Made by a program: the position numbers and the translations under genes
In this document: positions 44,456 through 56,359 of the stretch, piece after piece
Position numbering within the stretch: position 1 is the stretch's first letter
Layout: each line of letters begins with the position of its first letter
The notes under the pieces: model-generated
The model's database searches: none
What the model was told of the DNA's origin: nothing
Seen by the model: only the letters and a program-made list of their open reading frames with translations
Source of the DNA: Isoetes taiwanensis
Taxonomy: Eukaryota; Streptophyta; Lycopodiopsida; Isoetales; Isoetaceae
NCBI GenBank assembly: GCA_021234155.1
Contig: JAJEKV010000111.1
Location: 2,300,968-2,364,967 of the forward strand
DNA length: 64,000 bases
Reading direction: 5' to 3'

Positions 44456-45189
44456 CAATAAAACGCTACCAGAATGCTGATCTGAAGATGATCCTTAAAG
44501 CAGAAGCTGATGCCGAAAATTGAAGGCAAGTTCTAGTTTCTAAGCTCCATAAACAAATCCTGTTATGCTTCCCTAGCTCTGCCATAGCCAAACAACAATC
44601 GCCAGAGCTCATAAGCGGAAATGATGCAGGCACCCGAACAACCGATTAGATGTCAAAAAAGACACCGAGATGGAACGAAGGATGAAAGGGAGGGATGGAG
44701 GAGAGGTAGAATCTCCATCCTCACGTCGGCTCCCGCTTTTTCGACTCATTTCTCTCATGCCGATGGCCTCCATGCATCCAAACTTCCGGTTAGCCTATGC
44801 CTGGCGGCCTTTGGCAACAGGGATGACCTAACATTCTGACTTTTGACAAGGTTTTTTAGCGATTTTGGCATATTCTAGGTATATGCTAGAAACCCACATA
44901 AACAAGGGATTGCCCCCCTAGGGGCAACCCAAAAAGAAAAAAAGAAAAAACACACATATATTCTGGAATACAAATTGCATTCCAGAATACATTTCTCTCT
45001 TTCTTTCTTTTTGTCATTTGGAACCATGATCCTGTATCCCTGGTCCCCACAAAATGAACAAAGAAAATCTCTTTATTATTTAGAACCATGATCCTGTGTC
45101 CTCACAAAACAAATAAAGAAAATCGCAGGATCATTGAATTAAATAGAAAATGCCAAAAAAACGTAGTTAAAAAGCATGACAGATTTTTA
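44456..45189. other. Intergenic DNA; 3' truncation edge of the Copia element
   Basis: No gene supported apart from the possible first exon mentioned for 44,388-44,455. Around 45,015-45,125 a short sequence (ttggaaccatgatcctgt) occurs twice. Confidence 0.35.
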
Positions 45190-46217
45190 CCTCAGCATTT
45201 TCGTCCAACTCCTCTTCTAATTCTTCTTCAGTTTCTCTTGCAACATTAATAGCAGTAGCCTTTCCTTTGTTTTTGTAAGTTTCCCTGCCCTTCTCTTGCA
45301 TTATAGCCTTTGCCCCTGGTGAACTGGTACCCTTACCTCTAATTTTCCCTTAATCTTTAGGGGAGGAACAAATTACTAGCAATATGCCCAAAACCCTCAC
45401 AGTTATAACATCTATTTTCTTTTGTTCTCTTGCGACAGTTTGCTTTAATATGACCATATTGATTGCACAAATAACAAGGTCCAACTTTACCTTTGTCCCC
45501 TCATCCTCCTACATACAGAATTTCAGATTGCTCATCCTCTTCAATTACTCCCTTCTGCTCAAGTTCAGTTATTATCATGATCTCTGCTTGCTTCTTATCT
45601 CTAGCTACATTCCTTACAAGTGTAGACAAATGGTCAAATCTAGAAAATGCTCGTGATAATGACAGTACCTGATATTCATTTGTGATTGAAACTCATACAG
45701 CATCCAAATCTGCTATGAGATTGTCAAATCTCTGAAAAAACTCAACAAGATCATCATTTTCATTGTACTTGAGCTTCCTAAGCTCCTTTTCCAGCATATC
45801 AAGTTGAGAATCATAATTAGCTAGCATAAACTCCCACATTTGTTTGAGAGTCATTCCCCTTAACTGTAGCAGAATGCTCGAACTTACCTTGCAGCTTATC
45901 ACACTTCTAGCTTCCAGCAAGCGTGATTTTGTAGATGCTTCCATACTTGAGCTACTAGTTCGTTCAGAGATACTAGAGCCTCCTCTTCCAACTGCTTCTC
46001 CAGTTGAACTACCTCCACTAGCTGCAACATCTGCATATGTCTTCCCTTTACTTGGGCTTCCTTCTTGAGTTACAGTTTGTTCTTCTCCTGTAACTAGATC
46101 CCACAGTTCTTCAATCTCTAAGACTTCTTGAACCTTTTGTTTCCATACCTGAAATCCGGCACCACCTTTAAACACATCAATGGCACTGAGGAGAGATGCT
46201 CCAAGTCTACTGGCCAT
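45190..46217 (-). pseudogene. Ty1-copia gag polyprotein, pol missing
   Basis: The ATG at 46217 opens MASRLGASLLSAIDVFKGGA and continues through a UBN2-type gag domain (LKGMTLKQMWEFMLANYDSQ-like, LEKELRKLKYNENDDLVEFF). A TGA at 45695-45693 interrupts, where CGA would keep the frame (DLDAV-R-VSITNEYQ). Past it two zinc knuckles follow: CYLCNQYGHIKANC and CYNCEGFGHIASN, the second with its last cysteine lost. A Lys/Glu-rich tail runs to about 45,190. Protease, integrase, RT and RNase H are absent. The frame starts 12 bases inside the primer-binding site, as expected for gag next to the 5' LTR. Confidence 0.88.
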
Positions 46218-46229
46218 TTTAGATAACCT

Positions 46230-46241
46230 GCTCTGATACCA
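46230..46241 (-). other. Primer-binding site for initiator tRNA-Met
   Basis: The minus strand reads tggtatcagagc, the standard plant LTR-retrotransposon primer-binding site complementary to the 3' end of initiator tRNA-Met. It lies two bases inside the LTR end at 46244 and just upstream of gag. Confidence 0.9.
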
Positions 46242-46243
46242 AT

Positions 46244-46700
46244 TGTTGGTTTTTGCAGAAGAACACTAGACAATCTAATTTAATTGTCTTTCTATTTCAC
46301 TAGCAATATCAATATTTCAATGGTTAGCCATATGATAACAAATTACAAGCAATCACTAAAATCAATATTGATCAACTATCGAACCACCATTATACGGCTT
46401 CTTATTAGATTGATTATCTGCAGAATCAATGAATATTGAATCTCACAGTATACAATACTTATAGGGCTTAGTTCCGGCGGTTATGGAACCGATCTGTTGG
46501 ATCCAGCGGTTAAGCCATAACCGAACTTTCAAGTGATAGCTGGCTTTAAAACATTCGACCAGCTTATCCACTCTAAACTAGAAATAATCAATATTGAATA
46601 CCATTAGAAATATTTCCATGGTTAACCTGTAAAATAATTGCTATTAGGGTATTGAGCTAATACTTGAACCAGCATCCCAATGATCTGATTAATCCCAACA
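46244..46700 (-). repeat. 5' LTR of the Copia element
   Basis: The 457-bp segment starts TGTTGG and ends CCAACA, an LTR-type terminal inverted repeat of six bases. It is placed directly beside the primer-binding site. No second LTR copy was found in the window, so the element is truncated on its 3' side near 45,190. Confidence 0.8.
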
Positions 46701-48023
46701 TTTTGTGCTTGATCCTTCTCTCATTACTCCTCACACTTTTACACATAATTGAGTATTTTAAAAATATTGTAAATTTTGCATTTGAATATCAAGATTTTAT
46801 CTTCATTTTTACTATACTACCAATTTCAGTTACTATTTCACTTCTATTTTTGGTTAAAAGTTACGTTATCTTAAAACAGGAGTTCTCTCAAAAAACATAC
46901 TTGGGAAAATTTTTAATTGGTTGAAAAAGTGTCACTTTGACATAGTCGATTCTCTCTTCCCACAAGAAATGGACTACTTTGTGGTTGTTGGGGGGTGTCA
47001 AAACACAGTTTTATGTCACTCTTTGTTTACCTCAATTTAGCCCCTTTTTTTAGAAAAAAAAGAAATCTTTAAAGAATCTTCCTTATGCTCCTATTTAGAT
47101 GAGTTGCTCCCGTTTAATACATAATAGTGTTATATTAACAAAAGAAGCTTCTAAATCCGGGATTCTTGAGAAAAAATTGTGGCTTCCAGAGCCAGAGCTA
47201 GCCGCATGTTATCTTTCCTGCTCAAAATATCCACTAGAGGAGAACCAAATTTGTTGTTGCTGCTGTTTTGCAAACCCAAATTCCCTATATATGCATCTCC
47301 ACATTGCTTCTTTCCTTATTTCCAGATTACTTTGGATATCAGACAATGACTACTGCATCTCTAGTTGCAGCCGCTTTCCTATTTAGAGTAGGCTATGGCA
47401 GATATTAAATGGGGCAGATAGTAAGTTGTGGCAGATATTAAATGGGGCAATCGGGACTAATCAAGTTTTATTCGACATTGAATTGATGGGTTCAATCCAT
47501 TCTGATTTGCTCTGTTCTCAAAGGCAAGAAAAATAAAAAACTAACTTATGCAAGAAAAAACATTAGAATGGGCATTCAAATTGATTTGGGTTATGAGCAG
47601 TACAAATCAAGCTGCATTCTACTTAAATCGATCTCCATATGGCCCAAGAAAGATCTCCTGCACGTCATGGCAAAAACCTTTGCTCCAAATGCTTAGGTGG
47701 CCAAAAATAATTTTAGCAAAACAAAAAGTGTTATAAAAATAGACGTATTTTTATAAGAAAACAACGAGAAAAAAATGCCACATAAGCGGAAAAAACATCA
47801 CGTTTTTTCTAGAAGCATTTCTGGATTTGAAAATGGCAAAGGTTAAAAAAGATGAAAATGGCAAAAAAATGTTGAAAATGCCCATTTTCGGTAACTATAT
47901 TGTACATTCCGTCTGGCCAACTACTGAGCTCTCTTTTTCTTCAGCAGGCCTTGTGGCATTGTGCCTCATTGCCACTGTATAAGCCAAGTTAGTGAGACGA
48001 GCATCGTCCATATTGACCACCTT
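46701..48023. other. Intergenic DNA, no gene supported
   Basis: AT-rich. A short tandem doublet (gcagatattaaatggggca) occurs at about 47,398-47,417 and 47,432-47,449. No coding signal. Confidence 0.45.
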
Positions 48024-48650
48024 TTAAAAGTAGACGATGTGGCAGTCAAGCGCCGCCCTCTGAAAAGGCAAGAAACCTATCTCCTGCAACAGGATTTGAT
48101 ATGGGATAGTGGACTTCACCCCTAGTGCCTGTGCTAAGAAGGCTTTTTTCACTTGCTCCAAGTCATTCCAGGTAGCAAGGAATACCATCGAGCCCCAGAC
48201 TTCGATCCCGTAAAAAAGAATGGGCTCTGCCAAGATCCTAAATAGATGCAACTAATGTGCCCAATCATACATCTCCACTTAATAATTGTTGTCCTGCATT
48301 GCATATAGTGCTTTCCAACCCACTGACGCTCATAACCAGATGGAACTGTTCTAGACATTGTAGAAGGAAACTCCACTCCCAAAATACTTGTAGGAGGAAG
48401 GCATTGGCTAACATGAGGATGATATGAGGACTACCTTAGTCTTGGCTAAGTTGATGTGCATGTCATTTGCTTGGCAGAACATGTCCAGGGCATTGAGAAC
48501 TTGCATGTCCTCCAAAGTATAAGCTAGTTTGGTGCAAAAGCTGAGCTTCATTGCCCCTATTGTCTGCAACTCTCCAACTAATCAATGTGAAGCCCAAATA
48601 GTGTTGGAGAGAGAGGGCATTCTTGGCGGACCTCGATACTATTGTTGAAT
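48024..48650 (-). mobile_element. Decayed LINE reverse-transcriptase fragment
   Basis: On the minus strand I read MGVEFPSTM (48,382), then HLFRILAEPILFYGIEVWGS, then ATWNDLEQVKKAFLAQALGV. This matches the thumb and connection region of the GC-rich LINE (YKYLGVEFPSSM, HLFRALVEPVLLYGVEVWGP, ATWNDLEHVQKAFLTRALGV). The plus-strand text near 48,600 (agtgttggagagagagggca) matches the RT motif-4 region of that LINE. Frames are broken throughout. It is a closer relative of the 30.5-34.2 kb copy than of the 51-55 kb copy. Confidence 0.8.
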
Positions 48651-49051
48651 GGTTAACCTTTTATGAAATTTTACGTCTCCTTCTCTCACATATAAGTATT
48701 CATATTTTATTATGAGCGATACCTCATGATAACACGTCTACATCTCAACTACTCTTCTGTATTTTAGTGTGGTTTATAGTTCAGTTATGTTAGTAAAGTT
48801 AAATTTAGATATTCAAACACAACAGATATGCATAACTTTAGTTAGATACTCAAGTGGGGAATTAAGCAGGTAACAGCTGAAGCTTCAGCATGCACGTACT
48901 CATGTGTTTGTTCTAAAATATGATGCACTTATCCCTTGTGTGTGTTTTTATTGCTTCACAGTGCAAATATTCGCCTCTATGCTGGATTTGATGTTGGAAG
49001 GCATTAGAAAACTGTGGGAAAAAAAGAATTTCCTTGCTATTATTCCAGTAT
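48651..49051. other. Intergenic DNA next to the duplicated gene fragment
   Basis: AT-rich. From about 48,960 an exon-like segment after a cttcacag acceptor reads ANIRLYAGFDVGR in one frame and IFASMLDLMLEGIRKLWEKK in another; neither is recognised. Confidence 0.3.
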
Positions 49052-49613
49052 GTTGTGGTATATGCAAATATTGCAGGCAGCACAAACATTCTATGGAGTT
49101 CCAGATGCAGATATAGGTAAGGTTTATCTGGTTAAACATGTTTACCTTTTCTTACTTGCTTGTTTGTAGGTTGATTGTGTAACTAGGATGAGAAGGAAGT
49201 TAAGCAACTTACATATAAAATGGCCAGCAATAGCTTTGCCTATGAAGTTTATGATGCTTATTAAGAGTATCTGGCATCCAATTCAAGTTGTTTCTTCTAC
49301 CTATCTGGTGAAGTTGTGGTATATCCAATTTAAGTTGTTTCTCCTACCTATCTAGCAAAGTTGTTTCTCTTATGTATCAAGTAAAGTTGTGGTATATGCA
49401 AATACTGCAGGCAGCAAATACAAACATTCTGTGGAGTTCTATGCAGATATAGGTAAGGTCTATCTGGTTAAACATGTTTATCCTTTTCTTACTTGGTTGT
49501 TTGCAGGTTGATTGTGTAGCTAGGATGAGAAGGAAGTTAGGCAGCTTAAACATAAAATGGCCAGTAATAGCTTTGCCTATGAAGTTTATGACGCTTATTA
49601 AGAGTATCTGGCA
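49052..49613. repeat. Tandem duplication, 336-bp period
   Basis: Copies at about 49,052-49,275 and 49,388-49,613 share tgtggtatatgcaaata(t/c)tgcag, the gatataggtaagg(t)-ctggttaaacatgttta segment and the long gatgagaaggaagtta...gagtatctggca segment at about 93% identity. Between them is a partial third copy of the caattcaagttgtttct region. The unit contains exon- and splice-like sequence (aggtaagg, tttg(c/t)aggttg). Confidence 0.92.
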
Positions 49614-49787
49614 CTTATGTGCAGCACTTATGGTGCTAAGTTTGAATCACACATCATTGCTTCAGGGAGTTCGTTGGTTGGGAAGAGCTCAAGAACTTTG
49701 TGGCTTTTGTACAGTCAAAATTCCAAAAACAAAAGGGACTGATCCAAAGCAGAGCATATACAATAGATCTTTTGAATAGCACATGTT
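49527..49787 (+). pseudogene. Unrecognised gene fragment with internal duplication
   Basis: Read in the best frame, 49,527-49,661 gives DEKEVRQLKHKMASNSFAYE, then VYDAY, an in-frame TAA, then EYLALMCSTYGAKFESHIIA. One frame away, 49,665-49,787 gives EFVGWEELKNFVAFVQSKFQ and on to AYTIDLLNS. The composition is that of a real protein, but the family is not recognised. The stop, the frame shift and the duplicated upstream part suggest a broken gene. Confidence 0.35.
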
Positions 49788-50800
49788 TAGCACATGCTTT
49801 TGAATAAGACGTACCCATGTTTAGCAACATTGTCATCTGCAAAGATAATGTTCAAATAACTAGATATATTTCCTTTGGTTGAGCCTAAATTTAAGAGGCA
49901 TCCCAATTGGCAACATATAAGCCTTCACGATATGTTACAGAAAATACAAAATTAATAGCTAGACCATTAACAAGATAATAATGAGTACAACCATTATTAA
50001 GATAATAATGAGTATAACCTTGCTCTCAGTACTACTGCTTGTTGCTATGAGTGCAGTAGCCTTTGTAATGAGTGCAATAATTATCTTTGCTATTATTCTA
50101 AGTCATTATTATTGCATATCCGTGCCTCTAATTTCATACTTAAGCAAGATTTGACATGTCGGTGATAAATTAAACACAAGGTGTGGTTTTGGTGATCCGA
50201 AATGTGACTCCTTATTTGTATTCTGGAATAGGTAAGAGTGCATGTTTGTATTCCGGAATACAATAAGAGTGCACATTTATATTTTGGAACACAATAAGAG
50301 TGCAAGATTCTATTCCGGAATAGCATAAGAGTGCGCAAGGTTCTATTCTGAAATAACATAAGAGTGCGCGGGCAACCTCTCTAAACAGATTTGGCATGTT
50401 CTGGTAATTTACTTCTTCATCACACCACAAAACTTTAGGTTTACTTCTTTTTCACACCTTGCACTTTCTGTTTCATGTTCGTAATTTAACCAATGATTAC
50501 ACCTTGCACTTTCTATTTAATGTTTGTAATTTAACCTATGGCTATTTACAAATCAAATCTCTTTTGCCACGAGTTCAAAGTAACCCGGTGGAAAAAAATA
50601 AAAATGTAGTTGCAATAGCACATATTAAATCATAATCAATGGTTTGAACTTAACCCCTAAAATTGCTATTTCAAGTGTTTGATATGTTGACGCAGTGGTA
50701 AAAAAAAAATTGGGGCTAAAGTAGCAAATACTAAATTATAATCACCATGAGTTTGTGGATCGAGAGCATTGTTCAAGTGGATTTGTTCTGAGTTTTGGTT
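49788..50800. other. Intergenic DNA with a palindromic tandem array
   Basis: No gene supported. A short doublet (aagataataatgagta(c/t)aacc) occurs near 49,973-50,018. The array at 50,215-50,372 is listed separately. Confidence 0.45.
50215..50372. repeat. Five-copy tandem array, 28-34 bp unit with a palindromic core
   Basis: Units start at about 50,215, 50,243, 50,273, 50,306 and 50,340. Each has a tattccggaata-type core (a perfect 12-bp palindrome in units 2 and 4, degraded in the others) followed by ataagagtgc. The array is bounded by unrelated sequence on both sides. Confidence 0.92.
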
Positions 50801-51145
50801 AGGTGCCTGGCATGGTGGATCAAAGATGCCCTCCTGGTAATCTATCTGATGGTCGAATCATTTCAGCCAGTGATATTTTGAATTGGCTGCAAGAGGCGAT
50901 TTCTAAGACCCGATTTCTGTTAGTTGTCAGATTTGGAGAAAGAAAAAAGCTATTCGAACACTTTCGGATCACTTCGATTCTTTCTGCATCGGATTTGCAA
51001 TTTTTGCTTTTGCTTATCTTGATCCTGATACTTGATTTAGGGTTTCTGGGTAGTAGCTATTCCTGGCTCCGTTCCTTCTGCTTCCTTTTATCGGAGTATT
51101 CCCAGTTATCTCCTGCCATTTTTGTGGGGGATTTTTGCTATTTAT

Positions 51146-51838
51146 ATGACCAGGCCAAAGAAAGCCGGGTCTCCCCGCAAAGGGGATCTGGTAGAGTATG
51201 AAGGGGACTCGGCCCAGATGCTTGCCATGCTACTTGAAATGAAATCAGAGATTGCAGGGCTTAGAAGTTTGCTTGAAGAAGTGGTTAAGCAAAACAAATC
51301 ACTAACGACCCAAAATCTGGAATTGAAAGAAGCATTAAGCAGACCCGTGGAAACCCAAACGGTTGATGTGCAAAGCATGACATCTTTGGTTGCAGAATCA
51401 ACGAAGGAGCAGATGACCATACATCATGAGAGAATTTTAGCAGAGCAAACAGACCAACAATCTCGTGCCCGGAATTTGAAAATTTCAGGCATAGCAGAGC
51501 AGGAAGCTGAAGATCTCACTGAAGTGCTTGATACATTCTTTCGGGATGTTATGCATCTGCATGAACCGCAATTTGTGCAAGGCAGAAGACTAAGCAAACA
51601 GGAGGGTATAATAGACCGATCTTGGTTAAATTCCGCAGTGTGGAAGCACGAGACCGGATATTACAGAACAGGGCTGTTTTGAAGGGGCAGAAGTTCTATC
51701 TAGATCCAGACTTAACCCCAGCTCAACTGGAAGCTAGGAAAATAGAATGAAAAAAAGTGAAAGCAACAAGGGCTGAGGGTTTTGTAGCATATCTGGATAA
51801 GAATGGGAAGGCAGTTCTGACAAAAAGAAAGAAGGATT
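51146..51838 (+). pseudogene. LINE ORF1 protein (coiled coil plus RRM-like)
   Basis: From MTRPKKAGSPRKGD the protein has a heptad-rich region (MLEMKSEIAGLRSLLEEVVK and following) and then ARNLKISGI, typical of the strand that opens the L1 ORF1p RRM, followed by FVQGRRLSK. The open frame stops at 51,682. The expected continuation (AVLKGQKFYLDPDLTPAQLE) is one frame away and meets a TGA at about 51,748 where TGG is expected (KIE-stop-KKVKATRAEG), then runs to a TAG near 51,838. ORF1p normally coats the LINE RNA in a ribonucleoprotein. Confidence 0.75.
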
Positions 51839-51858
51839 AGGAATTTAGGACCTTGAAG

Positions 51859-54800
51859 ATCATGTTCTGGAATATACATGGGCTTACACAAGCAAAAGCA
51901 AAAGCAGTTGCGGAACAAATTAAGCATTTTGATATGGTACTGTTTTGTGAAAGTTGGGAACACCAAGCCAGAGCTCTATTAGATATTGCAAACTTCATTT
52001 TGCTAGGCTCTGCATGGAATTTAAAAACACCTGGTGTAGATAGAGGTAACGGAGGGTTGGCATTTTATATTGCAGACTTCTATCTCAATTGTGAGAGTAC
52101 AAGACCATAATCAGCATATGTGGATAAGGATGAATATGCGGGATAAGGTGGTTCACATGGCTTTATGCTATTATGCACCATTAAATATGAGTCTATACCA
52201 GCAGCAAGATCTAGATAGGAGGAATCCATTACATGCACTCTGCAAAGATATCATGGAATTCATTGAATTGGGAGAAGTACTAATCATTGGAGACTTTAAC
52301 GCACGGACCAAAGCGGCCCAATCCGTCATATTTGAGCAGCCAGAAGATGTCCTCTTGCCCGAATATGTGGATCCAGGCTTTCTCAGAACTTCAAATGATG
52401 CAGTTAAGAATCTAATGGGGGATTATCTGCTTGAATTGGATACAATATGCGGTATCTCCATCATGAATGGAATCAGCAGGTTTCCAAACTCGAGAGGCTC
52501 TACTTGTTTTATCCCGTTGGGGGAAAGTACAGTAGACTATGCAATGTCCCTCAGAGACTCGCACCTAGTCACAGACTTTGAAATAGGTACCAAGTTACCA
52601 GAATTTGATCATGCCTATTTGAAAGTAGTCTTAGAAGGGACTACCATTAAATAGCAAACTCACATTTCCAACCCAAGCTAAAGCTGGACCACACAAAAGG
52701 AGCAGCTTTCAAACAAGCCGTGTCAAATGGGCTCGCTCAGATCAAATGGTCGGGGCTCCTAAGCAAGGATGCTGCCATGTTAACAGAAGTTATGATCCAT
52801 GCTGCAGGCAAAATTTTTGGATATACAAAGCAGAGAAAACCAGGGCATCATTGCAATAGCTGGTGGGATCATGATTGTCGTAGAGCCCGAGCAGCGCTGC
52901 CAAAAGGTATCAGAATTAAACCAGAGTGGTATAAAGATCTGATCAGATGTAAGAAGCGCACCTTTTTTAAGCAAAGACATGAGTCATTAGGGCATTGGTT
53001 TACGAAATATCCAAAAAGATTCTGGTCCAAATTGCTCTCCACAAATGTGCAGGATATGGTGAAAATCAGCGGCATGTTGGAGATGGTGCAAACGCTCTAC
53101 CATCAAGAAGGTGCAGGATCAATGAGGAAACTCCGCACTAACGAACTCATGTTCAATGAAGCTGATGTTAAGGAAGCTCTTTCACACATGAAAAACGGCA
53201 AGGCCTCGGATCTGCAAGGTATGTGTATTGAACTGTTTAAATGGGGAGGAGATGATCTGATCACAGTGATCACACACCAACTAAATGAAGCTGTCATTAA
53301 TGGCCTGCCACAAGCCTGGCGAGAGAATAGGATCATTCCGATCCACAAATCTGGCAGTAAGCTAGAAGCCAAGAATTACCGTACAATTTTAGTGGGCAGC
53401 ATGTTTTCTAAATTGTTAGGCAGTTTGCTAGAATACAAATTGAGTCGTTGGGCTGATGAAAACAGTAAAAGAGCTCTATCTCAAGCAGGTTTCCGGAGGA
53501 ATCACAGTACTCTGGATCATGCACTAACTCTCCAGGTTAAGTCAGAGAAAGCTAAAGCACCCAGGAAGTCTTTATATATGGCTTTTATTGACTTCTCTAA
53601 AGCTTTTGACACTGTGCCCAGGGATGGCCTCGATAAGCGAATGGAAAGGCTAGGTGTGCCGGACTTCTTGCGGAGCTCAGTGGCTTGCTTGTATGAGGAA
53701 GTGATTATCAAGTTGGGAACTGGAGCATCAGGCCCGATATATAGCACCATAGGTGTATGGCAAGGCTGCCCTTTGTCACCTACCCTATTTGGTCTGTATG
53801 TTGATGAACTCGAAGAATGGCTTCATAGTAGAGGCGTAGATGGCACCTGATTAGGGAATTTTGTGGTCCAGCTTTTACTGTACGCAGATGATGTGGTTCT
53901 TCTAGCGGACAGACCTAAAGCATTACAACGCCATCTTGATGTGCTGGTACATTTCTGTAAGGAGAAGAAAATGCAGGTCAATATGGAGAAATCCAAGGCA
54001 ATGATATGTGGGACTGTAAGTAGACCCGATTTGTTCTACAATGGAGAAAAGTTAGAAGTAATAGACTATTATAAATACTTGGGTCTAGAGTTCTGCTCTA
54101 ATTACAGATGGAAGGAGTGCATAAAGCAAAGAGTTGCAGGAGGAAAAGTGGCTCTATATGCCATGCTGAGGAAATGCCACAGATTATACCTCACGGATTG
54201 GGGTTTGAAAAAAATGTTATTTAAAACTTTGGTACAGACTGTAATATTGTATGGAGCGCCAATCTGGGGACCAGCTATCTCAAGAGAAAATTGGGACCAA
54301 ATAGAAGTGGTTCTAAAGACTTTTCTGATGGAGGAATTGGGCATCAAATGACAAACTCCATATGCCGTAATGCTGGCCGAGACAGGGCTGATCCCACTGG
54401 AAGCTGAAGATTTGAATCTTTACAATAAACTTTGTGAATAGGCTGCATAAACAAGCTGATAGTCGCCTATCCAAGGAAGCAATGAACCAATCACTTGGAT
54501 CGGGCTAGTATAATGATGTCATGAAATGGGCAGAGAAATGGGGGATCACGGCAAATAATTGGCCAGATACAGATGTGGGAATGAGAGATTTAGTGCAGAC
54601 GCTAGCAGTAAACAAAATATGGGCCAAATCAGGATCTCGGATGGAGTATTACAGGGAAAATGTCAATACAATGGTTGTGCACACAATCCAAGCATATTTG
54701 GGATCAAAGGTACCAAGATCTACAAAACAGATTATTGCTAGATATAGAACCAGTTCTCACCGTTTGGGAGTCGAAACAGGGTGCAGAGCAAAGATACTAA

Positions 54801-55036
54801 GGGAGGACCGAAAATGCTTGTTCTGTGACTCCGGTGCAGTGGAAGACGAATCACATGTCTTCCTTCATTGCTCAGCATACCAGCACTTAAGAGATGTTTT
54901 TAACATTAGTTTCAGCAGTTTTCATTCATTGCTAGAAATGCCACCAAATATTTTAGGCGCATACATGAAAAAGATAGAAACTCATACTTTTTTTGTTAAA
55001 AGCAAGACAAATGTCCTGAACTGTTTTGCTCCATGA
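51859..55036 (+). pseudogene. LINE ORF2 protein: endonuclease, reverse transcriptase, zinc motif
   Basis: The start MKIMFWNIHGL opens an APE-type endonuclease with LFCESWEH, LIIGDFNARTK (about 52,280) and STVDYAM (about 52,527). The frame shifts once near 52,080 and again after 52,654. The RT shows MAFIDFSKAFDTVPRDG (53,575-53,625), GVWQGCPLSPTLFGLYVDEL (53,752-53,811) and LLYADDVVLLAD (53,872-53,907) with intact catalytic aspartates. In-frame TGA codons stand at 53,848-53,850 and 54,349-54,351; the second reads GIK-stop-QTPYAVMLAETG, where a tryptophan is expected. The final part (54,521-55,036) is in another frame and ends with the CxxC-H-C zinc motif common at the C-terminus of plant LINEs. 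Confidence 0.85.
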
Positions 55037-55076
55037 TCTTTCAAGTCCATGATCTTTCAAGGGCATGATTTAAATA

Positions 55077-55098
55077 TATTATTATTATTATTATTAAT
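55077..55098. repeat. (TTA)n run, probable LINE 3' tail
   Basis: About six TTA/ATT units directly after the last LINE coding and 3' untranslated sequence. Confidence 0.85.
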
Positions 55099-56359
55099 AT
55101 GACCATTTCAAAGAATTAATATATTTTTTAGAAGGGAATTTTTAAATGGGAGTGCTGCAACACTCCCGTTTAATATGTAACCTTGTTATATGGTAAGCTA
55201 GATGCTTTGCTTCCTTTGTCATGTATAAATTTGTGTTTTGTTTTAGCCATGGCACATCGTATGTGTTTCCCCTAACATACAGGCGCTAGGTTTTCTTTTT
55301 GCTTTATTAGAAGTCTGACAATCATAGTGCTCTTGTGTTATAACTCTAGTGCTGCCTATTTGGTAGGGGGTTCAAATCCCCCTGGATGAATCTTACATGC
55401 AACAGTGTTTTCTGCATTTGGATATCTTGCATAAGCAAAGCTCACGAATCTTTAAGTTTTGTAAATTTAGAGGGCTATTGCATTAGCTTGGTTTACTCAA
55501 TCCATTTTATTTATTTCTTACAATACAGAGATGCATATATGTTTGCTGTTGCTTTGCATTATGGGTGCAATATGTGGATGCATTTATGTTTGTACTGCTA
55601 AACTGCATCTTTAAATTTTAGCGCTGGCATTAGAGTATAAAATTTGTATTACATACTAATTTTGGTTGAAAGTAGAGATAAGTTAGAGCACTAAGAAAAG
55701 TCAAGGAGCTAAAACTAACTAAAAGCTTTTGTGCCCTTCAGAAACTAATATCTGATGTAAGTTTTGTTTTCCTAGGCTGCAATGTGCTAATTCTCTTGTG
55801 GATTATTAAGGATAAAATTTTAGTGAAAGGTTCCATGCTCTCACCAAGCTTTCCCGAAACCAATAATCCTTGTTCCTCATAATTTCACCATGTTCTTTCA
55901 TCATTTCATCTAAAGCTTCAGCTCCATCACATATATTCTTTGTCTGTAGAATTTATAATATGAGTTGCGTAACTTACAAATATGCTTTTTTGGACAAGCA
56001 TACTTCAGATTATACTGTTTTAAGTATGATAGATTTACATTATGAGTCATTTACATGTGCATGATTGGATTTTTTTGAGAACTTGATTTTTTTTTTGCTG
56101 TTTTTTATTACATTTCCTTTTCCATTTTCGTTTTTGTTTTCACGTACATGAACGTAGGTGTATACAGATGCAAACAGAAGCATACCACCATAGCTTGAGC
56201 AGCATCTTGATGCTTATTTCCTCAGCAAGCTTTGAGATGCCAACGCCCTTGAACAGGCCAAGGCAACATGTTATAGCACCACATAAATGCCACACTGGAA
56301 TGGGGCCCACAATGCTATCTGTATACCCATTTGCCTATGAAAAAGCATAAACTCGTTGC
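55099..56359. other. Intergenic DNA, no gene supported
   Basis: AT-rich. At about 55,362-55,386 the text tagggggttcaaatcccc resembles a tRNA T-arm with a B box, but no acceptor or anticodon arms match it. Confidence 0.45.

Larger units (their letters stand above)
50801..55098 (+). mobile_element. Non-LTR retrotransposon (LINE), nearly full length
   Basis: In order: a 5' untranslated region from about 50,800; ORF1 (about 51,146-51,838); ORF2 endonuclease (51,859-52,654); reverse transcriptase (52,720-54,351 and on); a C-terminal zinc motif (CLFCDSGAVEDESHVFLHC, 54,817-54,873); and a (TTA)n tail at 55,077-55,098. The domain order is that of L1/Jockey-like LINEs with an RRM-type ORF1. Both ORFs carry nonsense codons and a few shifts, so this copy is inactive as read. 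It is clearly a different, more AT-rich subfamily from the GC-rich copy at 30.5-34.2 kb, though the RT motifs are close. Target-site duplications were not identified by eye. Confidence 0.92.

Noticed and set aside
55340-55390. tRNA gene
   Set aside because: Only a T-arm-like gggggttcaaatcccc is present; the D arm, anticodon arm and acceptor pairing are missing.
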